NCBI GenBank assembly: GCA_037355855.1
Contig: CM074763.1
Location: forward strand, 3,162,001 to 3,226,000
Origin: Pseudo-nitzschia pungens
Taxonomy: Eukaryota > Bacillariophyta > Bacillariophyceae > Bacillariales > Bacillariaceae
Direction: 5' to 3'
DNA length: 64,000 bases
Position 1 is the stretch's first letter; each line of letters begins with the position of its first letter. Below, piece by piece: positions 1 through 10,593 of this stretch. Under the pieces are notes generated by a model. It was not told the origin of the DNA, did no database searches, and saw only the letters and a program-made list of their open reading frames with translations. The position numbers were made by a program, and so were the translations under genes.

Positions 1-732
1 GGAAGCATTGCGGGGCCCATCGTTACAGCGACGTGCTGTGTTCTGACACTGACCGAAAACAACGGAACCGTGATCGATCCCTCCTTGTTGCCGACGGTCG
101 GGCTTCTTCCCCCACCCGATGGCAGCAAAAACAGCAAACACAAACTCATTCGGGACAGCAAGCAATTGTCTCCCGAGGACCGCGAACGAATCTACGAGAC
201 GATCGTGAACAATCCGCAAGTGTACGCATTTTCGGTAGCTGTGCGGTCGAGCACCGAGATCGACGAGACCAACAACATTCTAACTACCACGATGGAGGCC
301 TTTCAGGAATCCATCGAGGACCTGACTCAAAACACCTTGTTCCCGCACATTTACTCGGCACAACAAGGGAGAAAAAGCGGTGTCGGTGTCGGTGCCGATG
401 CAGACGTTCCTGTCACGATTCCGGACGATTGGGAGGACTGTGGCTGCTACGGGATTGTCGATGGAAAGAAAGCCCCGAAACTATCTACCAGTCCGTCCTT
501 TCCTTGTCGACCAATGGTAAAGGCAGACCAGCAAGTCTACACGGTAGCATTGGCCTCTATCATTGCCAAGGTAACCCTGGATCGCATGACAGAAGAATGG
601 CATGAATTGTACCCCCAGTATGGATTCGATCAGAACAAGGGGTATGCAACCCGAGATCACATCGAGGCAATCCACGAACACGGACCGTGCCCGTTGCACC
701 GAATGACGTTCAAGTCTCTCAAGGGCAGATGA
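1..732 (+). CDS. rnhB: Ribonuclease HII (5' end outside window)
   Basis: Removes RNA strands and single ribonucleotides from RNA:DNA hybrids. The frame is open from base 1, so the start and the first catalytic acidic residues lie upstream. The first residues, GSIAGPIVTA, match the AGP block that follows the DExG motif of the family. Further family blocks are DSKQLS (about residue 50 of the visible part), the VDG segment, KADQQVYTVALASIIAKV with its metal-binding Asp, and the C-terminal GYATRDH and GPCPLHRMTF. The protein looks more like bacterial-type RNase HII than eukaryotic RNase H2A, so an organellar role is possible but unproven because the presequence is not visible. An insertion of about 25 residues with a Gly/Val/Ala/Asp tract precedes the VDG block. 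An internal Met at base 70 is too late to be the real start. Confidence 0.88.
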   Translation, partial: GSIAGPIVTATCCVLTLTENNGTVIDPSLLPTVGLLPPPDGSKNSKHKLIRDSKQLSPEDRERIYETIVNNPQVYAFSVAVRSSTEIDETNNILTTTMEAFQESIEDLTQNTLFPHIYSAQQGRKSGVGVGADADVPVTIPDDWEDCGCYGIVDGKKAPKLSTSPSFPCRPMVKADQQVYTVALASIIAKVTLDRMTEEWHELYPQYGFDQNKGYATRDHIEAIHEHGPCPLHRMTFKSLKGR

Positions 733-1160
733 TCGATGATGCATGACAAACTATCCAGGCACAAACCAATCCATCCAGATGTGCTTATTATTTTATATAC
801 TTCGTATATAATAGCTGCTACGACCTTGGGTCATCCGCCTCTTTTCATTCGTTTTCAAAAGGTTGTGATTCGTAAGCGCACTGCATAACAGATATCACGT
901 TATGCAGAAGAGGGTCAAGCAGTATGACGAAGAACCGACGAAAAATAAACTTGATGAACCATAAACTCCACCTGCCAGAGCATACTTCTTGTGTGAGCGA
1001 AAAACATCGCATTGCCAACTGCAGGAGTACTAGTTTGTACAATAGCACTTCACTGTGATTCAGAATGTGCTGCTATGCATGCTCTTTCGTGCACTTTGAA
1101 GGGAAAGAAGGAGGGAAACGCCAGTCCCAATAGTGTTGCGGAGGGGTCTTTGTTGCCTTG
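733..1160. other. Intergenic, convergent 3' ends
   Basis: This lies between the 3' ends of two convergent genes and presumably holds both 3' UTRs. I see no conserved coding frame, RNA gene or repeat. Confidence 0.6.
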
Positions 1161-2968
1161 TTAGTGATCGACGAGAAAGTCGGGCATCACAAAGGCTTCC
1201 ATCCCGCCCTCGCTGGTCACACGATGGGTCACAATGGGTGATGGCTTCCAGCTCGAGGAGGATCGGTCACCACTCGGCGTTGTCGTCGTTGTCGTTGTTT
1301 CGAATCGCACGACCCTTCGCACGCGATGGAGCGCAGCATCGGCCACCTCCTGCGAGCGATTGGTGTAGACGGTGACAAGAACATCGCCGTCCACCACCAC
1401 GTCCCCGGTTTGTTTGCCAAAGACGAGACCGGCTTGCCCATCGACGTCGTCGCTGGCCTTGAATCTCCCGGCCCCCAACACGACGGCGACGTCTCCAACT
1501 TCCTTGGCGGGAATGTCGACAATGCGGGTGCAGACGGTGTTCCCCGTTGCTGCTGCTGCGGCGGCTGCTGTTCCGGCGTCTTCCTCCTTCCGGTACACCC
1601 ACGCGGCAAGGTATTTGGCCCGGGGAATCGAGCCGGGGGTGTCCAGGGCCGTGTGCACGTGGGTGGCTTCGGCCCCCTGCGCCAGGAGCATCCGCCGAAA
1701 GGTTTGGAGGACTTTCCCGGAGTCGAGCACCTCGTGCGCATGTCGGATGCACTCTTCGAGGCTCATCCCCGCGTATTTTCGGTAAGACGCTCCGTCGTCC
1801 TCGTCGTCCGCGCCGGTGGTTCCGCCATCCTCCGGACCGCTGCTATGGCTGCGACTGCGACTCCCGCAGCTCTGGTAGAGCATCTGCCCGGCCTGGACGA
1901 CCACCAGTGCGATCAGATCCCGACCCAGCCGGAGCCTATCGTGGCCGAGGTTTCCCTTCATGACGTCGATGCATTCCTCGACCTCCAGCCAGTTTCCGAC
2001 CGCCCGGCCGATGGGATGGTTCATGTCCGTGAGAAAGGCCGTCGTAGGAGTCACTCCGTTGGCCTCTCCCACCGCCACCAGCGATTCCGCTAGCATCCGC
2101 GCGTCCTCGACGGTCTCCATAAAGGCCCCCTCCCCGTGCTTGACGTCAAGTACGAGGGAATCGGGCCGCTCGGCAATCTTTTTGCTCATAATGCTGGCCG
2201 TGATGAGAGAAAGGCAGGAGACGGTTGCGGTCACGTCCCGAAGCGCGTAGATTTTTCGATCGGCGGGACAGAGCTCGGGCCCGGCCGCCACAATGGCGCA
2301 GCCGACTCCCGGGGAGTCGGGTCCCTTTCCCAGGACAATCGCCGAAAAGTCCTCGGCGCTTTGTTCCACTTTGTATCCCGGAAAGCTCGTTTCGAGCTTG
2401 TCGATCGTTCCGCCGGTGTGACCGAGTCCCCTCCCGGCAATCATGGGCACCGCCACGCCACACGTTGCTACCAGCGGTGCCAGAATGAGAGAAATCTTGT
2501 CTCCCACTCCTCCGCTCGAGTGCTTGTCCACCAGGGGAGGCCGCCGTTTGCTGCTGCCGTTGCTGTCTGCGCCATTGCAACTGCTGTTGCTGCTGCCTTC
2601 GAGCGTCTCTGGCCACTCCAGGAGGTCCCCCGATTCGGCGTAGCACCGAGTGAGCGTGGCGGTTTCCCTCGGTGTCAGGGGACAAAAGCAAACGGCCATC
2701 AGCCAGGCCGACATTTGGTAGTCGGTGATGTCTCCCCGAACGTACATGGATATGAACGAGTGCAATTCCTCGTCGGTGTAAATCCCATCGTCGTTGTCGT
2801 CGTCGTTGTCGTCGCGTCGTCGTCGTCCGCGTCGGTTTTGCCGCCGTTTCTTTGTTTTAGCGCAGAAGCGTGTTTGCGCAACCGGAGAATCATTTCTACC
2901 GGATTGACCGTTAGATCGGGTTTGGTGTTGCTCTCCTGGGAATCATAATTGTTTGCCATCGTTTCCAT
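1161..2968 (-). CDS. deoA: Thymidine/pyrimidine-nucleoside phosphorylase with a coding frameshift
   Basis: Phosphorolysis of thymidine to thymine and deoxyribose-1-phosphate (pyrimidine salvage). The main frame (2765 to 1161) has the conserved DKHSSGGVGDK loop, the signature AGRGLGHTGGTIDKLE, KKIAERPDSLVLDVKHGEGAF for phosphate and base binding, and a C-terminal domain with GDVLVTVYTNR. The N-terminal helix of the family (NPVEMILRLRKHASALKQRN) is in another frame starting at an ATG at 2968. It ends in an Asp-rich GAC/ACG repeat, after which the rest (GIYTDEELHSFISMYVRG) continues in the shifted frame. The shift falls at about 2800-2825. No GT-AG intron fits there, so it is an indel, either real or from sequencing. 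An extra loop (residues about 53-77) and a Ser/Gly/Asp-rich insert near residue 300 lengthen the protein. Confidence 0.85.
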
Positions 2969-3577
2969 CGGTGCACGAGTAAGGTTACTTTATTGAACGT
3001 GCGGCTGAAACACACGAAAATGAATTGCCGCGAATGTGCGAGTCGGAACAGTTTTTCCGTGACGAGTGGATTTCAGAACTACCGGTACTTGTAACGTCTA
3101 AGCTGAGGTCGAGATGGAAGTGTACTAGGGTATCTTGAATCACAGAGCCGTTCGATATTGTTGCCGTTGTTTTGATTGGTATTCTCAATTCAGTAAACCT
3201 TACCTACGGGTAACGTATTGTCTTGTGGTTCTGTTCCAGTTTTCGATAACCTTTCTGTACCAGGTAAGGTTACCTGTAGGATCTTGTCCTTGTGACTGGA
3301 ACATCAAACATCATGACAAGGGACAAGGAACAATGGACAAGGAAAAGGATACCGTACGGTACAATTGAAATTGAGATTTTGAGATTATGATGGATGATAG
3401 ACGGTGCGCGACACGGCGTTAAAAAATTATTTTCTTACTTCTTCGTAACTTATTCGTTCATTATCTTACGTACAGTATTACTAGTATTATGGTACGAGTA
3501 CTCGTACGCACACGTAAGGTTAAGGTTTTTACCGTGCTACGTGTGGGAAATTTTCTTGACGGCTGTCGCAAAGTTCA
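2969..3577. other. Intergenic, flank of the PAT-like element
   Basis: AT-rich spacer upstream of the thymidine phosphorylase start. It contains three copies of the 9-mer GTAAGGTTA (2979, 3264, 3514), which recurs through the window. I see no gene. The tyrosine-recombinase element begins at 3578. Confidence 0.5.
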
Positions 3578-3915
3578 TGTTGGGCAAGACACAGGTCACC
3601 GCAACTGCAGGATGCGGGTGGGGACACGCCCGCACCACCACGCGCACCACCTGTGAACTTGCCGCGCGCGCCGTGACGAGCACTACGACGTATGTGAGGA
3701 AGGTCCCAATGGTAGGTAGGTAAGTGTCACGAGAGGGCCGACAGCGCGCGTACCGTAGACGGGCACAACGCGGTGCCCGCACAAGGTACGCAGCCGCTAC
3801 CGGGCACGGAGGTGCGGGACGATGCCTTCCCCATCTGCTCACCTCATTGTCCCTTGGCCAACACCAAGCCGACGACAATGAGGAGTGCTGTTCCCTGTGG
3901 GAGCGGATCAACAAA
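3578..3915 (+). repeat. Split direct repeat A1 (left end of PAT-like element)
   Basis: 338 bp, repeated at 18901-19238. It starts TGTTGGGCAAGACACAGG and ends in GATCAACAAA. In elements of this type A1 pairs with A2 during rebuilding of the full-length circular DNA. Confidence 0.9.
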
Positions 3916-4556
3916 CCTATTCCTTTCTCCCCAGCCATACACCTCCACACAATACACACCAATACCAACACCACCCACGCCCACACGCTGGCTACCCCAG
4001 CACGCTGGCTACCCCAGCCCCCGATCCAGCCGATCACGATCCTGCCGATCAACCCCGGACCACACCGTGCCCCCCTGCTGGCTACCCCAGCACACTAACC
4101 ACCCCAACACCACCCCGATCCTGTCGATCACGATCCCGTCGATCACGATCCTGTCGATCACTCCCACCCCGTCGCCAACACCACGCGACTCCCCACTGGT
4201 TGGCTACCCCATCCATACTCCCACCACCCAGTCCCGCCGACCACCCGCCCCGGACTACCCGCCCCGCCAACCAAAAAAACGCGGTTTCCCCCATCCCCTA
4301 CACCGAGATACCCCCGCGCGCCAGCCCCAAACTTTTGACACCAACCCTGACACCACCCCTCGCCAACCAGAGCGATCGAACCGTTGACACATCCCCTAGC
4401 GATCGAACCGTTGACACATTCCCTCGCCAGCCCCTCCCTGACACTTACCCTCGCCACTCCACAACCTCCCACCCAACCCCTCCCCTGCGCATCCACTCCC
4501 CCACTCTCACAAACCCGATCTCATTCAACCACACAAACAAGTCCCGAACATACACC
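3916..4556 (+). other. Leader of the PAT-like element with short tandem repeats
   Basis: C/A-rich leader between A1 and the probable first ATG. It has several copies of CTGGCTACCCCAGCAC-like units (3980-4090) and a roughly 14-bp tandem unit containing GATCCTGTCGATCAC (about 4020-4160). A frame is open through it from 3885, but the composition is low-complexity Pro/Thr and looks untranslated. Confidence 0.5.
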
Positions 4557-6314
4557 ATGCCCCCCATCCCGGAACTCGCCCAGCTCCAGATGCGTTGCCT
4601 ATCTTCCGGCTTCCTGAATTTCTCCGACGCCCCACCGACCAACCGCAACACCACCGACAATACCCGCAAATCATTCCTCCTCTCCCTCGGAAAAGCAGCA
4701 AACGTCGCCCACCGTTCCAACTTGTTGAACACCCTACACCCCAGGTACGCATACCTCGACGAACACCACGTCCTCCAGTGTATCCACTCCCTCGTCGCGT
4801 GGACGGCCGATGACGACACCCTTCACTACGTTGGCATTCCGTCCGACTCCATCCAATCCGACACCCTCGTCGCCATTCCCCCGTCCTCCTTCCACACGAG
4901 CTTCCTTGGTATTGCCCCCCATACCTCCGCCACACTTTTCCGAACCTGGAACGATACAGCCCACCTCCCCGACAGTTTCATGAGCGCCGCCGACCCTAAG
5001 ACACAGGTCGGTCCCGCCAACCTCGGCCACGACGGTTCGGCTGCCACCACCCCCCAGTTCGTCCTCCTACCTACGATGTGGCCCGCCACACTCGCCATCC
5101 CCACAGGCACCCGTCTCGGCGAACCCCTCCCTCCCAACACCTACGACGAAGGATTCACTACTTGGTGGAAAGCCCTGTGTTTCCTCCACACCAAGAACTC
5201 CGGCCACAGCCTCCACACCCACCACCAACTCTTCCACAAAGAAAATTGGACCAAAGAAGGACAAAGCGGCCACACCATCCTCACCCAACTCCCACAGAAC
5301 GACCTCAACCCACTCCCGACCCGCCTACAACCTTCCAACCCTACCCCCTCCTGTGTGGACGCCTCCCAACCACTAATACTCGGAATCCGCCTCGCCCGCC
5401 TACGCGACCTCTGCTCTGCCCTACCCCTGGCTACCCCTGCCACCGGCAATCCCGAGACCCCACGCACCGACCCTCCCCCACCGGGACAATTTACCCACGC
5501 CGAGATGCGCACACTCCTCACCGAGGTTGTCCGCACTACAGGCACATCCCCGTCCACCGCGCGCAGCGATGACGACCGCACCACCCTCACTCGACCGGCA
5601 CTCTCCTGGAGTGCAGCCCTTGCCCGGATCGAGGGGGAGGGCGCCACGCTCACCGTACGCCACGCCACACTCTACCCTACCATTATCGAAATCTTCAACA
5701 ACAAAAACGTTTCCCAACAGGTCGAGATCTTCAACGGCGAGCTCTCCCGCATGCAAACCAAATGTCACACCGAGAACACCCTTACCTACAACCGCATCAC
5801 CCGCGGCATGTTTGACCGCACCCTCCTCAAAGTCATCACCAACTTCATCGTCATCTCCTCCCCGCTTGGAGACAATGCCGACTGCCTCGATACCGCATTC
5901 TCGATCTTCAATCTCCTCCGCGTTCCCCCGAACAGCAACTCCTTTAAGTCCCGGACCCAATCGGTCCGCTCCTACGAATCCGAGGCGCTCCACGAAGAAA
6001 ACTCCCGTCGACGCACCCGTACTACCAACACTACCCTCTTCATCGACGGCTCCCAAACCCACCCTAACGATGAGATTTATGCCGGCCACAACCTCCTCCT
6101 CTTCCTCCGCACCCTCTCCAAAGACGCCGAACAAAGTGTTCTGTACAAAGGCATCGAACAACTCCTCAACACTATGACCGCACCACGCACATCGGCGTGG
6201 CTCGAACGCACGGTCCAGACCCAACCCCACCTCCGACACAGCATGATCACCATGCTCCAGGAAGGTATGGTCGCCGTCCTCGTCCTTGCACAAATCCCGG
6301 AAGTCCTTACCCAC
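4557..6314 (+). pseudogene. Gag-like ORF1 of the PAT-like element, N-terminal part (split by gypsy)
   Basis: Starts at MPPIPELAQLQMRC; this ATG was preferred to one at 3885 because the upstream frame is low-complexity. It encodes 586 residues with no domain I can name, consistent with the fast-evolving Gag-like ORF of DIRS-order elements. A helical stretch with many charged residues follows residue 350. At 6314 the frame runs into the LTR of an inserted gypsy element and stops six codons later. The rest is at 12108-12680, and the reading frame is continuous across the two parts once the insert and one copy of its 5-bp target duplication are discounted (about 776 residues in total). It probably packages element RNA, by analogy only. 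Confidence 0.7.
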
Positions 6315-6636
6315 TGTTACGGTCTAGAGTAGAAATTTCGGAGTAGTATGTAAATTGTGAATGTTTAGATACTTTACGAGATATTGTTAAGCGAATTGAG
6401 AATGGAAACATATAAAATTTCGAGATCGCGAGCATAGCCAAATTTTGGCATGCTCTGCCATAAATGTTGATTCATTGTCGGTTCCCACGATTAGGCATAT
6501 ATCCTAACCTGGGACTCGACCATAATAGTTAGAACACATATCGAAATGTATTCATGACTGAATATATAATTTTGATTCCCATATGGGATTCGGTTAATTA
6601 TTCAATCGTGAGTGCTAGCTACGCTAGCCCGTCACA
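6315..6636 (-). repeat. 3' LTR of the gypsy element
   Basis: 322 bp, TGTTACGG...CCCGTCACA on the plus strand; no difference from the copy at 11781-12102 was seen by eye. It contains a small inverted repeat, GCTAGCTACGCTAGC, near its right edge. Confidence 0.92.
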
Positions 6637-6666
6637 TAGTGCCCCATGATTGAACGAATCCCATAC

Positions 6667-9600
6667 TTAAGCTGACCAATGGATTGCTGAGCCGTCGGAA
6701 GCTTCGGAATCGAAATGGTCCGTTGAAACCTCTTTGTAAGGGGTTAGCTTCCGAATGTTAACTGTCTCGATGACCGTTGGAGTCTTCTGAATTTTAACAG
6801 TGCCATTATCGTGGACTTGGGCAATAGTGAATGGTCCTGTTTTTCGAGGCTGTAGCTTGTCCGGATCTGGTTGTTGCATCCATACCTTGTCATTGGGTTG
6901 AAAGGTATGTTCCTTACGCTTGGCGTTGTCTCTGAGCAGAGCCTTGTTAATACCTTGTTGTCGTAGCTGCTGTAAAGCTAACAGGTTGGATGTTAGTGGT
7001 AGATCAACCAACATGTCCCGATTGAATACTAGGGACCCTGGGGATGCCTGTAAAGCAGCATTGACAGCACATCGAGAGGCATGCATGCAAGTTGCCAGGG
7101 CATTATCCATAAGCTGACTGGCTCTGGTGTTGACTTGAGGGGGATTCACATGAACTAGGACTCTGAGAATATCAGCAACTGTATGATGGACTCTTTCACA
7201 GATGGCATTTGACTGGGGATTCTTTACTGTGGTTGGAATGGACTGAATCCCATACTGCTTGAGTGTGGTCTGGAACTCAGCTCCCAAGAACTCACCACCA
7301 TTGTCATGGACGCATCTGATAGGTCTTGGATATCTTGAGAGCCAACAGTTCTTGAACTGGTCTGAGACGTGTTGCGAAGACTTGTCTCTGATTCGGATGA
7401 TCTCCAGTAAGTTGGTGACTGGATCAATACAAGTTAGGGCTTTGAAGTTGTAGCTCTTGCCTTGAGCTGTAATCTTCCATGGACCTATAAGATCCACATG
7501 TACTTCATGAAAAGGGGACAGTGGCGCTTCTTTTGGTGGTAGTTTACCATATTGGGAGTTCTGGTTCTTGTATTTGATGCAATGGTCTGGGCATACATAG
7601 GACTTGCATAGACTGGTTAGATTATCAGCATAGAATCGGGCTGATATCGTCTGTTGTAATCTGGTGGATCCACAATGACCCAACAGAAGATGATACCATT
7701 TAATGGTATCATTGATAAGAGTTGCTGGTATGTAGATTCTCCAGCATTCAGGATTGGTTTGATTCGCATAACAAAGTATCTTGTTGCCTTCTAATTCTTG
7801 GTAAAAGAAGGCTTTCGATTGAATCTTGAACTTGATGGTTGGATCCTTCTGTTGATGAAGATAGATGTTGGAGTAGTTCACCGGGCATTCTAAGTCTTGG
7901 TTGTTAGGAAGGTTGATAAGACACTCATTGTTCAGCAAACAGGAGTATAATTCCTGATCTGCGTCATTGCATAAGTGCTGAAATAGGTTCGGGAACTCTG
8001 CTAGAAACAGTTCTTCATCTTGCTTGGGGACTTCAAGTTTCAGAAAATCAATAAGAGTGCCCTTACCAAGGGCTTCTTTCTTCCCCACAGTAGGTGGATC
8101 CATCCGGGGGAGCCTGGAGAAGGCATCAGCAAGAACATTCTTCTTGCCTTCAACATAGGTGAGGTTGACACCAAATTCTTCAAGGAATAGTCTCCACCGG
8201 AGGACTCGTTGGACCGATAGGGTTCTGAAGGTAAGGTTCTTATGGTCAGTGTATACGTTGATGACTCCACCGAGGAGCATTTTTCTGTACTCTTTGCAGC
8301 AGAGTACTATTGCGAGGAGTTCTTTCTCCATAGTAGTATAGTTCTTTTGGGCATCAGATAGTTTCTTAGACCAGTATGCAATAGGCTTGCCGTCTTGTAG
8401 TATAGCAGCACCAAGTTGCAGGTCTGAGGCATCGGTGTACAGTTCAAAGGGTTTGTTAAGGTCTGGATAGGTGTTCAGCGCATCCGCTGCTACCATTGCT
8501 TTCATTTCTTGAAAGGCTTTGTCTTGAGCAGGACCCCAAGTGAAAGCTGAAGGAGCTTTTCTTTGCTTGCCTTTGATGGCAGCTGCTTGAGGAGTTTTCT
8601 TGGGGGTCCCTGTTATGTCAAATAGAGGAGCTAGGACATGAGATCTGCGAGGCCACATATCTCTGTAGTATCCTACTGCGCCGAGGAAGGACTTGACTTG
8701 GGTCACAGTTCGTGGTCGGTCCATATGGAGGATAGCTTCAATCTTCTTCCTCCATGGCTTAACTGCTGTGGGAGTCATCCAATATCCAAGGAAGTCAGTT
8801 TCTTGTACAGCCCAATCACACTTGAGTGGGTTGCATTTGAGTCCATTTTGGTTGAGTCGATCTAGGATCTTGTCGATGGTCTTCATGTGGAGGTCAAAGG
8901 ATCCATCGGTCCATATACCAATATCGTCAATATAAACAGTGCAGTCAGTGTCTTGTAGGATATCTTCCATTAGTTGCTGGGCAACATCCGGAGAGACTTT
9001 GACACCCATTGGTAGACGCTGGTACTCATAACATCCGTAGGGAGTGACTATGGTACAGAGTTTCTTGCTTGCGTCGTCCAGTTCAAAGCAGTAGTATTGC
9101 ATGGACAAGTCAATCTTGGTGAAGTGGGTGTACTTGCCGCGCTTGTTCATGATATCTTGTATCCGGGGGATTGGATATGGTCTTCTTTCAAGGAGTTCAT
9201 TCAATTCCCTGAAGTCTGATACCCATCTAACTCTGTTGTCTTTCTTTGGGACAATAAAGGTAGGGAATGCCCATTCAGCTGGTCCAGTGCAGCGTTTGAG
9301 TACTCCATCATTACAAAGATTCTGGAGCTCCCTTTTGAATAGGTCTTCTCTTTTGTATGCAACTGGATAAGGCTTCTTGTGTATGGGCTTGGATCCGGGC
9401 TTCAGTCTTAGAGATATCTGTTTGTGTGGATATTTCCCTAGTTCGCCGTTGAAGACATTCGGATACTTGTTTAGTATTGCTTGGAACTGTTGTTGCTCTG
9501 CTTTGGACATGTGGGACTGTTGTTGTGCCACTGTAGATGGATCTGTCTCTTGGTAGGCTCTATCTAGAATGACCTTGGACTTGTATGGATTTGCGAAGGA

Positions 9601-10593
9601 GATATCATCAGCAAAGAGTTCAGCATCTTCCAGTTCTTCCATGAGCATGGTATGGTTGTCATGGTATAGGGACGTGTCCTTCATAGGAATGGTTCGATCC
9701 ATCCACTGAACTGCTCCTTCTTTGAATAGGAGGTTGATCTGTGCTAGGTGGAGGAAGTCTCTGCCTAGTATAAGATCATATCTGCAGTCAGGAGAATGGA
9801 AGAGCCTTGCCTCTTGTAGGTCGATGGTGTAGTTGCCAAACTCTTGTAACTTGATGTTCTTCATGATGACATATTCTGTAGTGTCGAAGCTTCCATTTGC
9901 TGTGGTAGTTATGACTTGGTGCTTGCTTCTTATTGGCATGGTGCCAAATGGTAGGGCTCGTTTGTTGATTAGCGTTCCGGAGGATCCACTATCGAGTAGT
10001 GCGAGTAGTGGTCTTGATTTTGTAGGGATGCCTTGTATGTACTGTACATTGGTTAGAAGAATAGGAGCCACGTTGCTCTTATTCTGAATAGGAGCCACGT
10101 TGCTCTTATTCGATGCCTGTTCTGCTGTATTTCCAGCAGTCGACAGCAGCTTTAAATAATTTTGCTCCAGCGCACCTCCTTTGGTGTAGTCTTTGGAGTT
10201 TTTGGTATTGCAATAGAGGTTTTTTGCTGTACCGGTAGACCAATTTCTTGCCAGGGACAGGAGTGGTCTATTTATTGCTGCTGTACTATCTTTCGCGTCT
10301 GTACCCTTGGATCGATTCGGTTGGTTTCGATTCGGATCCATGTTCGATTGTTTCTCGGTAGCCGAGAATCGAACTGTTTTTGTTGTTGCTGCGTTTGCAG
10401 GCTTTGCTGAGCTTTCAACAGGAATACTCCATCCTGTAGGTTCCTTCCCCTCTTTTTGTGGGAGATCTCCTCCATGCGTCATCCCAGACAGCAGGGCTGT
10501 TCTGGCATCCAGGTCCTGGGGAGCTGGAGGCAAGGTGATTGCTGGTTTTGGTGAAGCCCGGGGCTTCTTGGTAGGCCTGGGGGCCTTGGAGAC
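6667..10593 (-). CDS. Gypsy Pol: protease, RT, RNase H, integrase
   Basis: Polyprotein of the gypsy element in domain order PR-RT-RH-INT. Visible motifs are LALLDSGSSGTLI (aspartic protease, about residue 180), VSDFRELN and YIDDIGIW (RT fingers and active site), YTDASDLQLGAAI and TDHKNLTF (RNase H), and an integrase with a His/Cys finger (HCGS...CPDHC). The integrase core has HVDLIGPW, VHDNGGEF and CERVHH for the D,D,E triad. The frame directly follows the gag TGA (10594-10596) with no frameshift. No ATG opens it; the first candidate would be a TTG at 10533. Expression by readthrough of the TGA is therefore likely. A 27-bp tandem duplication near 10060-10110 repeats the peptide NKSNVAPI before the protease. 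Confidence 0.9.
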   Translation of the reverse strand, partial: VSKAPRPTKKPRASPKPAITLPPAPQDLDARTALLSGMTHGGDLPQKEGKEPTGWSIPVESSAKPANAATTKTVRFSATEKQSNMDPNRNQPNRSKGTDAKDSTAAINRPLLSLARNWSTGTAKNLYCNTKNSKDYTKGGALEQNYLKLLSTAGNTAEQASNKSNVAPIQNKSNVAPILLTNVQYIQGIPTKSRPLLALLDSGSSGTLINKRALPFGTMPIRSKHQVITTTANGSFDTTEYVIMKNIKLQEFGNYTIDLQEARLFHSPDCRYDLILGRDFLHLAQINLLFKEGAVQWMDRTIPMKDTSLYHDNHTMLMEELEDAELFADDISFANPYKSKVILDRAYQETDPSTVAQQQSHMSKAEQQQFQAILNKYPNVFNGELGKYPHKQISLRLKPGSKPIHKKPYPVAYKREDLFKRELQNLCNDGVLKRCTGPAEWAFPTFIVPKKDNRVRWVSDFRELNELLERRPYPIPRIQDIMNKRGKYTHFTKIDLSMQYYCFELDDASKKLCTIVTPYGCYEYQRLPMGVKVSPDVAQQLMEDILQDTDCTVYIDDIGIWTDGSFDLHMKTIDKILDRLNQNGLKCNPLKCDWAVQETDFLGYWMTPTAVKPWRKKIEAILHMDRPRTVTQVKSFLGAVGYYRDMWPRRSHVLAPLFDITGTPKKTPQAAAIKGKQRKAPSAFTWGPAQDKAFQEMKAMVAADALNTYPDLNKPFELYTDASDLQLGAAILQDGKPIAYWSKKLSDAQKNYTTMEKELLAIVLCCKEYRKMLLGGVINVYTDHKNLTFRTLSVQRVLRWRLFLEEFGVNLTYVEGKKNVLADAFSRLPRMDPPTVGKKEALGKGTLIDFLKLEVPKQDEELFLAEFPNLFQHLCNDADQELYSCLLNNECLINLPNNQDLECPVNYSNIYLHQQKDPTIKFKIQSKAFFYQELEGNKILCYANQTNPECWRIYIPATLINDTIKWYHLLLGHCGSTRLQQTISARFYADNLTSLCKSYVCPDHCIKYKNQNSQYGKLPPKEAPLSPFHEVHVDLIGPWKITAQGKSYNFKALTCIDPVTNLLEIIRIRDKSSQHVSDQFKNCWLSRYPRPIRCVHDNGGEFLGAEFQTTLKQYGIQSIPTTVKNPQSNAICERVHHTVADILRVLVHVNPPQVNTRASQLMDNALATCMHASRCAVNAALQASPGSLVFNRDMLVDLPLTSNLLALQQLRQQGINKALLRDNAKRKEHTFQPNDKVWMQQPDPDKLQPRKTGPFTIAQVHDNGTVKIQKTPTVIETVNIRKLTPYKEVSTDHFDSEASDGSAIHWSA

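Noticed and set aside
3885..4556. Upstream extension of the Gag-like ORF from ATG 3885
   Set aside because: Low-complexity Pro/Thr repeats overlapping repeat A1. The ATG at 4557 gives a protein-like start.
5421..6314. A 297-codon minus-strand frame opposite ORF1
   Set aside because: Same cause: mirror of the biased sense strand.
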